64,000 bases of DNA from the NCBI GenBank assembly GCA_030068145.1, contig JAPJBO010000178.1:243183-307182 (forward strand), in the 5' to 3' direction. Under the pieces are notes generated by a model that saw only the letters and a program-made list of their open reading frames with translations, made no database searches and was not told the DNA's origin. The stretch comes from Diplonema papillatum. Its lineage: Eukaryota; Euglenozoa; Diplonemea; Diplonemida; Diplonemidae. Shown in pieces: positions 52,654 to 61,801 of this stretch. The position numbers and the translations under genes are program-made. The first letter of the stretch is position 1. Each line of letters opens with the position of its first letter.

Positions 52654-54562
52654 ACACATAAAACAAGTCAAAGGGTGCGGCACGTCACCGCGAAGCGGAA
52701 AGCGGCGCCGGGAACCGAGGCAACGAGGCTCCCCGCGTGTACGGGTCCGCCTGCTGCTCGCCGGACGGCACCCAGCCAGGACACAGGACGATCTTTCTGC
52801 GGTCAGCGGCACGGATAGTCCGTGACAGAAGGCGATTCGCGGCGTAAGAGGAGGAGCTCCCCTTAGCCACGGCGCCCACAACCGCCGCGTTGTCGACGCG
52901 GCACCGCTGCGCCCCCGGCGCCCAGCATAACCGGACCACACCTTCCGCAAGCGCCCACATCTCCTTTAAGTTGATGTGAGCGCCCGCATCCGGGCCCGCG
53001 AACACGCCCTGCCGCCCGTCTACGAGCCGGCCCTCCGCCTCCAGCAGGGCTGCCCACGCCCACGAGCTGGCGTCTGTCCACAGCACGCTCCCGGAGTCCT
53101 CGGCGGTGCCACCCACGACCCACGGGTTCCCCTGGACGGTCTTCCTGAGCGCGCCCAGCTCCCGTCTCGTCGACGGCGGAACGTCGATGACCTCGTCCCA
53201 TGAATGCGCCGCAGCACCCACCATGCGGCCGCCGAGCCTTCCCGCGAACGACAGCAGAGCCGCGAAGTGGCAGCGGGGTATCGCCAAGATGTCCGTCGCC
53301 CAGACGGCGCCCCCGAAGACTTCGGCAAACTGACGAGCCGTCGCTCTGCCGGAAAGCACCGCCGTCATTCCGCTGCCGTCGACCCACCGCTCCGCCCACG
53401 ACGGGTCGAGCCTGTGCCGCTGCGTCTCGGCAGCCAGGTCGAACTCGACCCCCACGCACACGAACCGCGAACAAACTTCCCACAGCGCGCCACCGCCTTC
53501 AGCCCGCACTTCAACCCGCGCCGCCTGCGTCCTCTCGCGAAACACAGCGACGTTCCGCTGCGCCTCGTCCAGCGACCCGCCCAAGACAAGAAAGTTGTCG
53601 ACCCAGGCCAAGCCCAGGTCCCGCACCAGCACGTTCGACGCCCGCTGCGCGATGCACGGCGCCCAGGACCACCCCATGCACAGCACGTGCAACAGCATGT
53701 CGCATCCCTTCATACCAATCCCGAAGTACCGCGAGATGCTCGCGTGGATAGGGAACTGGTAGAAGTACGACACACCGTCGCACTGCATGGCAAAACGATG
53801 TCGCTTGACCTCGTTGATGAAGTCGCGGATGTTCGGCAGATCCATGCTGGGAGGCCCGTACATCGCGTCGTTCAGCGGGCGAGCATCCAGCACAAGGCGT
53901 GAGGTCCTCCCGTCCTTCTTTGGCGTCGTGAAGGCTTTCATCGCGAAAACAGGTCGCACATGTGCGTCGCTTGCAACCCCGCACGACCGCATCGCATCCC
54001 TGTGTCGCTCCATGCCCCGCGACGGTACCCTGCACCCGCCAGCCGCGCCGTCCACCAACCCTGCAAACGCCACCGGGTCCACCAACATCGGGAGCACCTC
54101 CCTGAAACGACCGACACCGTCCATCGCCGCCAACGCCTCCACGTCGATGCGGTTCGACGTTACCCTCGCCAGAGGGAGCCCCGCGTCCGCCCGCCTACCC
54201 GGAGCCACTCGACACCCTGGAAGTGAGGGCGTCGACGAGTAGGTCGAGCTGGACACGTTGTCCGGGGCTTCGTCGTACACCGCCAGCCCGCCCGCGATGC
54301 CCTGCAGCCGCCTCTGCAGCCCTGCAAGACGCGACGCATCCCGACCCACTCCGCCTACACGGCCACCGCGACCGGCCGACCACGCGCTCCACCGGACGGG
54401 TTGTGGGCCCTCCCGTCCATCTGCGCGTCCAAGTCACCGCCATTCCAACCCTACCATTCGGAGTCCCGAGAGCAGTAAGGCGGTTGTCACGCCTTAGCAG
54501 TCCCAGGGCCTCTCCCCTCCCACCTATATGTGTTCTCGCTGTCATCGCTACCGCGCTGACAT

Positions 54563-54567
<5 letters not shown>
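52654..54567 (-). mobile_element. RT unit 1 (stand-alone RT/RNase H)
   Basis: About 1.9 kb bounded on the left by ACACATAAAACAAGTCAAAG and on the right by GTCACGCCTTAGCAGTCCCA..CTGACATTTCCGAG, the same ends as satellite monomers S1-S3. It carries only the RT/RNase H frame on the minus strand; no gag or recombinase is on that strand. A second copy is at 59522-61595. Confidence 0.65.
52685..54349 (-). CDS. RT/RNase H of RT unit 1
   Basis: 554 codons, opening at GTG; the first in-frame ATG is codon 76, so the start is uncertain. RT features are FTTPKKDGRTSRLVLDARPL (140-159), motif A Asp191 in MQCDGVSYFYQFP, MGWSWAPCIAQR (225-236) and motif C at 249-252 reading W-V-D-N. RNase H acidic residues are all present: Asp426 (WTDAS), Glu463 (NLKEM), Asp486 (RVDNA) and Asp535 (QADPYTR). 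The frame is intact, so it is or recently was functional. It most resembles RT of YR retroelements. Divergent to it, 1.1 kb away, is the gag of element 2. Confidence 0.85.
   Translation of the reverse strand: MGRDASRLAGLQRRLQGIAGGLAVYDEAPDNVSSSTYSSTPSLPGCRVAPGRRADAGLPLARVTSNRIDVEALAAMDGVGRFREVLPMLVDPVAFAGLVDGAAGGCRVPSRGMERHRDAMRSCGVASDAHVRPVFAMKAFTTPKKDGRTSRLVLDARPLNDAMYGPPSMDLPNIRDFINEVKRHRFAMQCDGVSYFYQFPIHASISRYFGIGMKGCDMLLHVLCMGWSWAPCIAQRASNVLVRDLGLAWVDNFLVLGGSLDEAQRNVAVFRERTQAARVEVRAEGGGALWEVCSRFVCVGVEFDLAAETQRHRLDPSWAERWVDGSGMTAVLSGRATARQFAEVFGGAVWATDILAIPRCHFAALLSFAGRLGGRMVGAAAHSWDEVIDVPPSTRRELGALRKTVQGNPWVVGGTAEDSGSVLWTDASSWAWAALLEAEGRLVDGRQGVFAGPDAGAHINLKEMWALAEGVVRLCWAPGAQRCRVDNAAVVGAVAKGSSSSYAANRLLSRTIRAADRRKIVLCPGWVPSGEQQADPYTRGASLPRFPAPLSASR

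Positions 54568-54599
<32 letters not shown>
54568..54599 (+). repeat. GA microsatellite
   Basis: (GA) of about 32 bp at the junction of RT unit 1 and monomer S2. Confidence 0.95.
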
Positions 54600-54603
<4 letters not shown>

Positions 54604-55006
54604 ATCAAAACAAGTCAAAGGGTGTGGGCCTCCACCGTCAGGTGGGCCCCCACCGTCAGGTGGGCTAGGCTAGTTCCGGGGTGGCTCCCTGGGAGGGACA
54701 GGGACGGGGTTAGTCACGCCTTAGCAGTCCCAGGGCCTCTCCCCTCCCACCTATATGTGTTCTCGCTGTCATCGCTACCGCGCTGACATTTCCGAGTGAG
54801 AGAGAGAGAGAAAGAGAGAACACATCAAAACAAGTCAAAGGGTGTGGCAAAGGGTGTGGGCCTCCACCGTCAGGTGGGCTAGGCTAGTTCCGGGGTGGCT
54901 CCCTGGGAGGGACAGGGACGGGGTTAGTCACGCCTTAGCAGTCCCAGGGCCTCTCCCCACCCACCTGTATGTGTTCTCGTGGTCACCGCTACCGCGTTGA
55001 CCTTTC
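54600..55006 (+). repeat. GA-satellite monomers S2 and S3
   Basis: S2 (54600-54797) and S3 (54821-55006) each run from ACACATCAAAACAAGTCAAA to the TGACATTTCCGAG or TGACCTTTCCCGAG end. They are separated by a short imperfect GA tract. S3 has a 13-bp local duplication (AAAGGGTGTGG). Confidence 0.85.

Positions 55007-55087
<81 letters not shown>
55007..55087 (+). repeat. GA microsatellite
   Basis: (GA) of about 80 bp closing monomer S3. Beyond it (55090-55300) is unique sequence without a recognisable gene. Confidence 0.95.
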
Positions 55088-55090
<3 letters not shown>

Positions 55091-55298
55091 TTCTTACCTC
55101 GGGCTTATTTCGGACCGGCCGCGTTGCTGCCCTCAAACCTCGCACTCGTGTGCTTGCTAACAAGAAAGATAAACGGCAAACCAAGCTAGACCACTAAACT
55201 GCACTACTTGTGCCACGAAAGATACAAATCCCGATACCATGCCGCATAAAGAACATGAGTCTGCAAAATAAAACCGCCCGAACAGTACAGTTTTTCGG

Positions 55299-55329
<31 letters not shown>

Positions 55330-55449
55330 AATAGAGCATCTATTTGGTATCGGAAAGTAGGTGCGAGATCAGGCAAACCTTGTGCGCTAGCTTCGTTTAA
55401 CCGTGAATCTAATAACCAGGGCTTACCCCACATTCTCGCTTTCATTTTA
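55299..55449 (+). repeat. GA tract and left part of repeat family C
   Basis: GA at 55299-55325 runs into GTTTGAATAGAGCATCTATT and the rest of family C, stopping at CCACATTCTCGCTTTCATTT (55430-55449), where retroelement 2 begins. Confidence 0.85.
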
Positions 55450-55496
55450 TTTCCATTCTCTTTTATTCCATACACAACTCACACCCCCTCTTCCCA

Positions 55497-56270
55497 ATGC
55501 CTGATTGCGAACACTGTGGAGGAACCTTCGATGCGAAAGGTCTTACCGGGCATCAAAAAGCATGCAAGAAAAGGCAACGAGATGAGGAAGAGGAGGAAAG
55601 AGAGGAGAAAGAAGAAGAAGAAGAACACACCGAGGGGGTAGAGCCCGGCCTGGCGGCCGTGTTAAAGGAGCTCCGGCGGCTCAACTCGAGAGTCGCCGGG
55701 CTCGAGGCAGGCCAGGCGAGGAGGCCGGCGAGGGCGACCGTCGTGTCGCCCCCATCGGAGGGGAGCGACGACGACGGGGCCGAAGGCCTCGACGAGCTCG
55801 ACGAGCTCGTGCTCCAGCCAAAGAAGTGGCTGGACTTCGGTCAGACGGGCCCGGTGGCCCGTGAACTTCTCGTGGCTCGACTGAAGGTCGAGCACGAAGA
55901 GCTGCTGAGAGGCAGCATGGGACACGAGGCGAAGAGCCTCCTTGCCCTGTTGGGCAAGTTGCTGAAGGGCGACCTCGAGGCCGCCGTATTCGAAGTGGGC
56001 ACCCGCCTCCGTGAGCTGGACGGGAGAGCGCGGCGAGGACCCCGATGGGGGAGCGAGTTCGCCCGCACCATGCGGGGCCGCAAGCAGGACCCCGACTGGG
56101 AGAAAGCGGAGAAGGCGGCCAACAGCCACGCCCGAGGGTGGGGCGGAGGCTGGAACGCCCACGAACCGCGCGGCCAACGGAGCGCCCCCAGTCGGGGCTC
56201 TTCCGGGGCTTCGGCCCGCTCCCGCTCCCCGTCGGGAAAGGGGGGCAAGGGCGGCCGGGGCCGCAAATGA
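55497..56270 (+). CDS. gag: Gag-like protein of element 2 with N-terminal zinc finger
   Basis: ATG start, 257 residues, TGA stop. Residues 1-26 form a C2HC finger: Cys4, Cys7, His19 and Cys23 in DCEHCGGTFDAKGLTGHQKA, of the ZC2HC1/zf-C2HC_2 type and not a retroviral zinc knuckle. Then come a Glu/Lys-rich stretch (30-47), helical segments at about 60-75 and 115-185 likely to be the assembly domain, and a C-terminal Arg/Ser/Gly-rich tail (RSRSPSGKGGKGG). The same architecture is seen at 61802. First gene of the element; RNA/particle role inferred. Confidence 0.7.
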   Translation: MPDCEHCGGTFDAKGLTGHQKACKKRQRDEEEEEREEKEEEEEHTEGVEPGLAAVLKELRRLNSRVAGLEAGQARRPARATVVSPPSEGSDDDGAEGLDELDELVLQPKKWLDFGQTGPVARELLVARLKVEHEELLRGSMGHEAKSLLALLGKLLKGDLEAAVFEVGTRLRELDGRARRGPRWGSEFARTMRGRKQDPDWEKAEKAANSHARGWGGGWNAHEPRGQRSAPSRGSSGASARSRSPSGKGGKGGRGRK

Positions 56271-56324
56271 AGTTGGGCGTGGAACAGTCGGCTGGGATTT
56301 GGTCCCCCCAGGCCGAAGACCTTG

Positions 56325-57323
56325 ATGGACCCGGCGAGAGCGAGGCGGCTCCTCGACACTCGTCTGTGGGAGAGCGGCACCGCGAGCGATCAGGCGAAGG
56401 CCTTGGTCAAGACCGCACGGCAGACGGGGGTGAACTCCGACGACCCCCTCCAGATGGCGCAGTACATCGCGCAGCTCGGGCGCGGTCGCCATCACTCCAC
56501 CGCCACCCGGACGGTGCTAACGAGCTTCCAGCTGTTTCTGGACTCGGTGCCGTCACCGCCGAAGAGCCTGGCAGACCAGATCGCTGCCTGGGGGGCTTGG
56601 CTCATCACCGTGCGTCAGGTTTCCGGCTCGACGGTCGGCAGGTACGTCGGTCTGCTGCAAGCCCACCTCGAGTCGAAAGGGGTGCCCGTGCAGCAACGTC
56701 GCCTTCCGTGGTTGCAACGGCTGTTGACGGGCGCCCGAAGAATGGCCGTGGCGCTGCCGGTGAAGCGAGGGGTGGCGGCGTCGAAGGAGGCCGTCATGCG
56801 TGCGGTGGCCGCAGAGGCGGAGAAGGACCTCCCGACGGCCGCCGCCCAGGCTTTGATGTGGACGCTGGCGTCTCGCTCGGAAACCGTTCTGAGCCTGCGG
56901 AAGAGGGACCTCACGGTGTCCCGCCGCGGCCCGTCCCCCACCATCCTCGTCGACATTTGGAGGGAGAAGTCGCGCCAGGCAGACAAGGGGCGGTACGGAC
57001 TCGTCGCCGCTCCTCTGTCCCGCATCGTCCTGCGGCACCTCGACGGGATCTCGGGTCCGAACTCCCTGCTGTTCCCGGACCTCGAGTACCACCAAGTGCT
57101 CTCGGCGGCGAAGCGGACGTTGGGGAAGTCCTACTCGACGAAGAGCTTCCGGAGGGGCGCGGCCACCGCGTTGCGGGAGACGATGAGCGAGGACGACGCG
57201 ATGGCAGTCACGGGCCACCGGAAGAAGAGTGTCTTCCGGTACTACGTCGAGGGCCCGGCCGTCGACACCCTGAAGACCCTGGAGTCGGCACAGCGGGTGC
57301 TCCAGGGCGCCTCCCGGGACTAG
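56325..57323 (+). CDS. Tyrosine recombinase of element 2
   Basis: ATG at 56325, 332 residues, TAG stop, 54 bp after gag. An N-terminal helical SAM-like domain (about 20-130) precedes the catalytic domain. Motifs: box I Arg184 in LASRSETVLSL, STKSFRRGAATAL (271-283), TGHRKKSVFRYYVEG (297-311) with His298, Arg299 and the Tyr nucleophile at 306 or 307. In box II the usual His is Lys (KSFRRG in place of HSFRRG), a notable change in a catalytic position. Otherwise intact. It would integrate circular cDNA. Confidence 0.85.
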   Translation: MDPARARRLLDTRLWESGTASDQAKALVKTARQTGVNSDDPLQMAQYIAQLGRGRHHSTATRTVLTSFQLFLDSVPSPPKSLADQIAAWGAWLITVRQVSGSTVGRYVGLLQAHLESKGVPVQQRRLPWLQRLLTGARRMAVALPVKRGVAASKEAVMRAVAAEAEKDLPTAAAQALMWTLASRSETVLSLRKRDLTVSRRGPSPTILVDIWREKSRQADKGRYGLVAAPLSRIVLRHLDGISGPNSLLFPDLEYHQVLSAAKRTLGKSYSTKSFRRGAATALRETMSEDDAMAVTGHRKKSVFRYYVEGPAVDTLKTLESAQRVLQGASRD

Positions 57324-57373
57324 CCAACCCGCCTCTCTTTGACAGCCGTTTCCCGACGCGACAGAAACACCCC

Positions 57374-59062
57374 ATGCCCGACGCCGGCTCTTTGCCTCGG
57401 CAGGTCGTGGGCCTGAAATCGCGGAGATCCAGGTTGCTCAGGGGAAGGAGGCTTTTTCTACGGCTTCACCCACACTTTTACGACCCTCCCACCACAGTCC
57501 CCCTCGGATACCTTCCGCCGGAAACCAGAGGTCTCGTCCCGGCGGTCGGTGCTCCGAGGTCGGCGAAGCCGCTTGACGTCACGGCGGTACCTCCGATCGA
57601 CCTCCGTGCGCTCCGGGATCTCGCCAGGCCCGGAGCCCGGTTGCACAGCCTGCTCGACCTCCTCACGGACGGACACGCTTTCCGACGGAGGCTACTGGGC
57701 ACGCCGCTCGTGCCGGGTCGGAAGAGCGACGCGTTTGCGCACCATGCGGTGACGCTGGAGGGCGTCGGCTTTGTGGAACGCGTTCCCCGCTCGGAGCCGC
57801 TGAAGTGCGTACTGCCGGCGTTCGCTGTCGAGAAGGGGGAGCACCACTCCCGTGCCATCGTCGATGGCCGCCCGCTGAACGAGCTGATGGAGCCTCCGCC
57901 GAAGTTCAGCCTCTTGCGTGTCGACGAGGTCATCGCCAAGATGATGTCGAAGTCGCACGCAGTCGTCGTCGACCTGAAGTCCTACTTCTTCCAGTTCCCA
58001 GTGGGACGGTCGACGTCGGCTTTCTTCGGGCTCCGGACCAGGAGGCCCGACGGGGGCGTGGCTCTGTATCGGTGGCGCCGGCTTACGATGGGCTGGTCGT
58101 TCTCGCCCGTGATCGCACAGGACTCTGCGCTGGTCATCACGGAAACCGCCGGGGACGATAGGATAGTCTGGTACGACGACTGGGCCCTCGTCGGTGACTG
58201 TCCGGACGCGCTTCGCGCTGTGCGCGACCGAGTCCTGCGACGCGCCCGCAAGGTGTGCATGACGGTCAACGACGAGAAGTCCGTCCTCGAGCCCAGCTCG
58301 ACGCCGGTTGTCTTGGGAGTCGAGTTCGACCTCGCGGCGAAGAGATACCGGCTGAAGCAAGAGTGGGCGAGGAAGGCGCACCTCCTCTTTTGCTCGGTCG
58401 ATTCGACGCGGATGACTTTGCGTGGCGTTTGGAAGGTCGTCGGGACCGCTATTTGGGCGTGGACGGTGTGGGGCACGCCGCTCTGCAGGGTGAGCCCGGT
58501 GCTTGCGTGGATGGGAACCCTGGCGCACCAGGTCCTGACCGGTTCCCTGGGCTGGGAGTCGCTGGTCCGCGTGAGCGACGACGTTTTTCCGTTCCTTGCG
58601 GGAGTGAGACGGCGTCTGTCGGGCAACCGGTGGGTCGTTTTCGACTCGAAGCAACGGGACACCCTCGTGGAGGCGTGGTCCGACGCCAGCATGCAGGGAT
58701 GGGCCTGGCTGGTGGGTTCCATGGCGATGTGGGGCCCGTGGAGGGATGTCCCGCAGCACATCTTCTTCGCTGAGCTGACGGCGGCGAAGTTCGCGATTGC
58801 GTACGCGGCTTCTCGCTCTCCGCTGTCGACGATCAGGATCTTCGTCGACAACTTGCCCGCCGTCAACTGCTTGAGGAACTGGAAGTCGAAGACCCAGCTC
58901 GGGAACTTCATCCTGTGCAAGGTCCGCGACGTCTTGGAGGAACACCAGTGCGTCCTCGAGACTGTATGGGTCCCGACTGCTGAGCAACTGGCAGACGTCT
59001 GGACGCGGGACCCATACCGGCAGGGCATCCAGCCGCCCCGGACCCCGTTCTGCGTTGCATGA
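57374..59062 (+). CDS. RT/RNase H of element 2
   Basis: The ATG at 57374, 50 bp after the recombinase stop, gives 562 residues. The frame is open from 56045, but the earlier part overlaps gag and YR and is a shadow. RT: HSRAIVDGRPLNELM (158-172), motif A Asp200 in VVVDLKSYFFQFPVG, LTMGWSFSPVIAQ (237-249) and motif C WYDDWALVG (266-274), with both catalytic Asp present. RNase H: Asp437 (WSDAS), Glu467 (FAELT), Asp492 (FVDNL) and Asp541 (LADVWTR). Size and ends match the stand-alone RT units, but the sequence is clearly another lineage. Confidence 0.9.
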   Translation: MPDAGSLPRQVVGLKSRRSRLLRGRRLFLRLHPHFYDPPTTVPLGYLPPETRGLVPAVGAPRSAKPLDVTAVPPIDLRALRDLARPGARLHSLLDLLTDGHAFRRRLLGTPLVPGRKSDAFAHHAVTLEGVGFVERVPRSEPLKCVLPAFAVEKGEHHSRAIVDGRPLNELMEPPPKFSLLRVDEVIAKMMSKSHAVVVDLKSYFFQFPVGRSTSAFFGLRTRRPDGGVALYRWRRLTMGWSFSPVIAQDSALVITETAGDDRIVWYDDWALVGDCPDALRAVRDRVLRRARKVCMTVNDEKSVLEPSSTPVVLGVEFDLAAKRYRLKQEWARKAHLLFCSVDSTRMTLRGVWKVVGTAIWAWTVWGTPLCRVSPVLAWMGTLAHQVLTGSLGWESLVRVSDDVFPFLAGVRRRLSGNRWVVFDSKQRDTLVEAWSDASMQGWAWLVGSMAMWGPWRDVPQHIFFAELTAAKFAIAYAASRSPLSTIRIFVDNLPAVNCLRNWKSKTQLGNFILCKVRDVLEEHQCVLETVWVPTAEQLADVWTRDPYRQGIQPPRTPFCVA

Positions 59063-59175
59063 GGATCTTTACCTCGGAAGTTTTGTTTTTACGCTCCTGA
59101 TAGCGCAATTCTTTGCGAGACCCGGAGGCAGCGGGATCTCAGCTCTTTAAGTTTCACGTCCAGGGATTTTTATTC

Positions 59176-59429
59176 CACATTCTCGCTTTCATTTCACCAA
59201 CCCTGTGACAATTATCATCTTCACCGTTTCTGCCAACGCGACCTTTTCCGAGTTTGAATAGAGCATCTATTTGGTATCGGAAAGTAGGTGCGAGATCAGG
59301 CAAACCTTGTGCGCTAGCTTCGTTTAACCGTGAATCTAATAACCAGGGCTTACCCCACATTCTCGCTTTCATTTCACCAACCCTGTGACAATTATCATCT
59401 TCACCGTTTCTGCCAACGCGACCTTTTCC
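59176..59429 (+). repeat. Repeat family C, right part plus one full unit
   Basis: 59176-59250 completes the C unit broken by element 2 (CACCAACCCTGTGACAATTA to CGACCTTTTCCGA). A full C unit follows from GTTTGAATAGAGCATC to CGACCTTTTCCGAG, then the GA tract. Confidence 0.85.
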
Positions 59430-59521
59430 GAGAGAGAGAGAGAGAAAGAGAGAGAGAGACGAGAGAGAGAAGAGGGAGAGAGAGAGAGAGAAGAGAGGAG
59501 GAGAGAGAGAGAGAGAGAGAG
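59430..59521 (+). repeat. Imperfect GA microsatellite
   Basis: About 92 bp of GA with AAAG, ACGAG and GAGGAG interruptions, leading into the AACACATCAAAACAAGTC start of RT unit 2. Confidence 0.95.
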
Positions 59522-61592
59522 AACACATCAAAACAAGTCAAAGGGTGTGGTACGTGACCGCGGGAGCGGAAGTTGCGCCGGGAACCGAGGCAACGAGGTC
59601 CCCCGCGTGTACGGGTCCGCCAGCTGTCCGCCGGACGGCACCCAGTCAGGGCGGAGGACAATCCCTCTGCGCCCGGCAACACGAAGAGACCGGGACAAAA
59701 CGCGATTCGCGGCGTACGAGGAAGAACTCCCCTTCGCCACGGCGCCCACAACCGCCGCGTTGTCGATGCGGCACCGCTGCGCCCCCGGCGCCCAGCACAG
59801 CCGAACCACACCTTCCGCGAACGCCAACATCTCCTTCAAGTTGATGTGGGCGTCCGCGTCCGGTCCCGCGAACACGCCCTGCCGCCCGTCCACGAACCGG
59901 CCTTCCGCCTCCAGCAGCGCCGCCCACGCCCGCGAGCTGGCGTCCGTCCACAGGACGCTCCCTGTGTCCTCAGGGACGCCGCCCACGACCCACGGGTTCT
60001 CCCGGACGATCTTCCGGAGCGCGCCCAGCTCCCGTCTCGCCGACGGAGGAACGTCGACGACCTCGTCCCACACCGGCGCTGCGGCACCCACCATGCGACC
60101 GCCGAGCCTCCCCGCGAACGACAGCAACGCCGCGAAATGGCAGCGGGGCACCGCCAGGATGTCCGTCGCCCAGACGGCGCCCCCGAAGACTTCGGCGAAC
60201 TGACGGGCCGTCGCTCTGCCGGAAAGCACCGCCGTCATCCCGCTGCCGTCGACCCACCGCTCCGCCCACGCCGGGTCGAGCCTGTGCCGCTGCGTCTCGG
60301 CAGCCAGGTCGAACTCCACACCCACACACACGAACCGCGAGCGAACCTGCCACAACGCGTCGTCGCCTTCCGCCCGCACTTCGACCCGCGCCGCCTGCGC
60401 CCGCTTCCGAAAAACGGCCACGTTCCGCTCTGCCTCGTCCAGCGTCCCACCCAAGACAAGGAAGTTGTCCACCCAGGCGAGGCCCAGGTCCCGGACCAGC
60501 ACGTTCGACGCGCGCTGCGCAATGCACGGCGCCCAAGACCACCCCATGCACAGCACGTTCAACAGCATGTCGCACCCCTTCATACCAATCCCGAAATATC
60601 GCGAAATGCTCGCGTCTACTGGGAACTGGTAGAAGTACGACACGCCGTCGCACTGCATGGCGAACCGGTGCCTCTCGACCTCGGCGATGAAGTCGCGCAG
60701 CCGGGGCAGGTCCATGCTGGGCGGCCGGCGCATCGCGTCGTTCAGCGGCCGGGCATCCAGAACGAGACGTGCCGTTCGTCCGTCCTTCTTCGGCGTCGTG
60801 AAGGCCTTCATGGCGAATGCCGGCCGCGAACGTGCGTCGCTCGCCACCCCGCACGACCGCAGAGTCGCCCGGTGTCGCTCCATCCCGCGCGACGGCACCC
60901 GGCACCCGCCTGCGGCGTCCCCAGACACGAAAGCCTCCGCAAACGCTACCGGATCCATCAACATCGGCAGCACCTCGCGGAATCGACCGACACCGTCCAT
61001 CGCCGCCAACGCCTCCACGTCGATGCGGTTCGACGTTACCCTCGCCAGAGGGAGCCCCGCGTCCGCCCGCCTACCCGGAGCCACTCGACACCCTGGAAGT
61101 GAGGGCGTCGACGAGTAGGTCGAGCTGGACACGTTGTCCGGGGCTTCGTCGTACACCGCCAGCCCGCCCGCGATGCCCTGCAGCCGCCTCTGCAGCCCTG
61201 CAAGACGCGACGCATCCCGACCCGGCCGACTGCGGGCCCCCAACGGCAAGCACCCACGTCGGCGAGAGCGAACGGCGGCCGCACCCGTCCCCGCGGCGCT
61301 TTCCCCCGTCCACCCTCGGTCGCTTCCTCACCCAGCGACCAAAGGCCTGCCGCTCGTCGTCCGGCTCGTCCGCCCGACTGCGGCCGTCCACCCGCACCAC
61401 GCGCTCCACCGGACGGGTTGTGGGCCCTCCCGTCCATCTCCACCACGCGCGCGTCCATGTCACCGCCATTCCAACCCTACCATTCGGAGTCCCGAGAGCA
61501 GTAAGGCGGTTAGTCACGCCTTAGCAGTCCCAGGGCCTCTCCCCACCCACCTGTATGTGTTCTCGTGGTCACCGCTACCGCGTTGACATTTC

Positions 61593-61595
<3 letters not shown>
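59522..61595 (-). mobile_element. RT unit 2 (stand-alone RT/RNase H)
   Basis: About 2.07 kb with the same ends as RT unit 1 and the satellite monomers. It is longer by about 140 bp because of a segment at about 61222-61400 next to the 5' end of the RT frame. Only RT/RNase H is encoded. It lies divergent to, and 550 bp from, the gag gene at 61802. Confidence 0.65.
59528..61249 (-). CDS. RT/RNase H of RT unit 2
   Basis: 573 codons, opening at a non-ATG codon; the first in-frame ATG is codon 84, so the start is uncertain. Aligns with the RT of unit 1 throughout (roughly 85-90% by eye), with a few residues added near 104-110. Motif A Asp201 (QCDGVSYFYQFPVD), MGWSWAPCIAQR (235-246), motif C W-V-D-N at 259-262. 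RNase H: Asp436, Glu473, Asp496 and Asp544. Differences between the copies are mostly conservative and the frame is intact in both, suggesting selection on the protein. Confidence 0.85.
   Translation of the reverse strand: MPLGARSRPGRDASRLAGLQRRLQGIAGGLAVYDEAPDNVSSSTYSSTPSLPGCRVAPGRRADAGLPLARVTSNRIDVEALAAMDGVGRFREVLPMLMDPVAFAEAFVSGDAAGGCRVPSRGMERHRATLRSCGVASDARSRPAFAMKAFTTPKKDGRTARLVLDARPLNDAMRRPPSMDLPRLRDFIAEVERHRFAMQCDGVSYFYQFPVDASISRYFGIGMKGCDMLLNVLCMGWSWAPCIAQRASNVLVRDLGLAWVDNFLVLGGTLDEAERNVAVFRKRAQAARVEVRAEGDDALWQVRSRFVCVGVEFDLAAETQRHRLDPAWAERWVDGSGMTAVLSGRATARQFAEVFGGAVWATDILAVPRCHFAALLSFAGRLGGRMVGAAAPVWDEVVDVPPSARRELGALRKIVRENPWVVGGVPEDTGSVLWTDASSRAWAALLEAEGRFVDGRQGVFAGPDADAHINLKEMLAFAEGVVRLCWAPGAQRCRIDNAAVVGAVAKGSSSSYAANRVLSRSLRVAGRRGIVLRPDWVPSGGQLADPYTRGTSLPRFPAQLPLPRSRTTPFDLF

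Positions 61596-61645
<50 letters not shown>
61596..61645 (+). repeat. GA microsatellite between divergent units
   Basis: (GA) of about 50 bp between the 5' end of RT unit 2 and the gag-YR unit. It follows the GTCACGCCTTAGCAG...TTTCCCGAG end. Confidence 0.95.
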
Positions 61646-61648
<3 letters not shown>

Positions 61649-61801
61649 CAAGAACTTCGTGAACGAAGTGAGTGAAGTTCTGGACGAACTTATACCGAAG
61701 GGCGGACTTGGCGTGCGGGGGGGTGAACCTGTTGGTCAAGTACGAAAAAACACAAAGACCGCAGGAGCACACAGCAACTCCCCTCCCTCCCGATCGCAAA
61801 C

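Larger units (their letters stand above)
55450..59195 (+). mobile_element. YR retroelement 2 (gag, YR, RT/RNase H)
   Basis: Three non-overlapping plus-strand genes in the order gag, recombinase, RT/RNase H. It is inserted in a family C repeat whose CCACATTCTCGCTTTCATTT segment occurs at both junctions (55430-55449 and 59176-59195). An empty copy of C at 45012-45178 has it once. There is no LTR, integrase or methyltransferase. The 20-bp duplication may be a target duplication or part of split direct repeats, as in Ngaro/PAT-type elements. Confidence 0.75.

Noticed and set aside
56045-57373. 5' 443 codons of the 1005-codon frame as part of the element 2 RT
   Set aside because: This part overlaps gag and the recombinase, has shadow-like composition, and an ATG at 57374 gives an RT of the same size as its relatives.
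57692-58987. 431-codon antisense frame over the element 2 RT
   Set aside because: Shadow of GC-rich coding DNA; Arg/Pro-rich without features.
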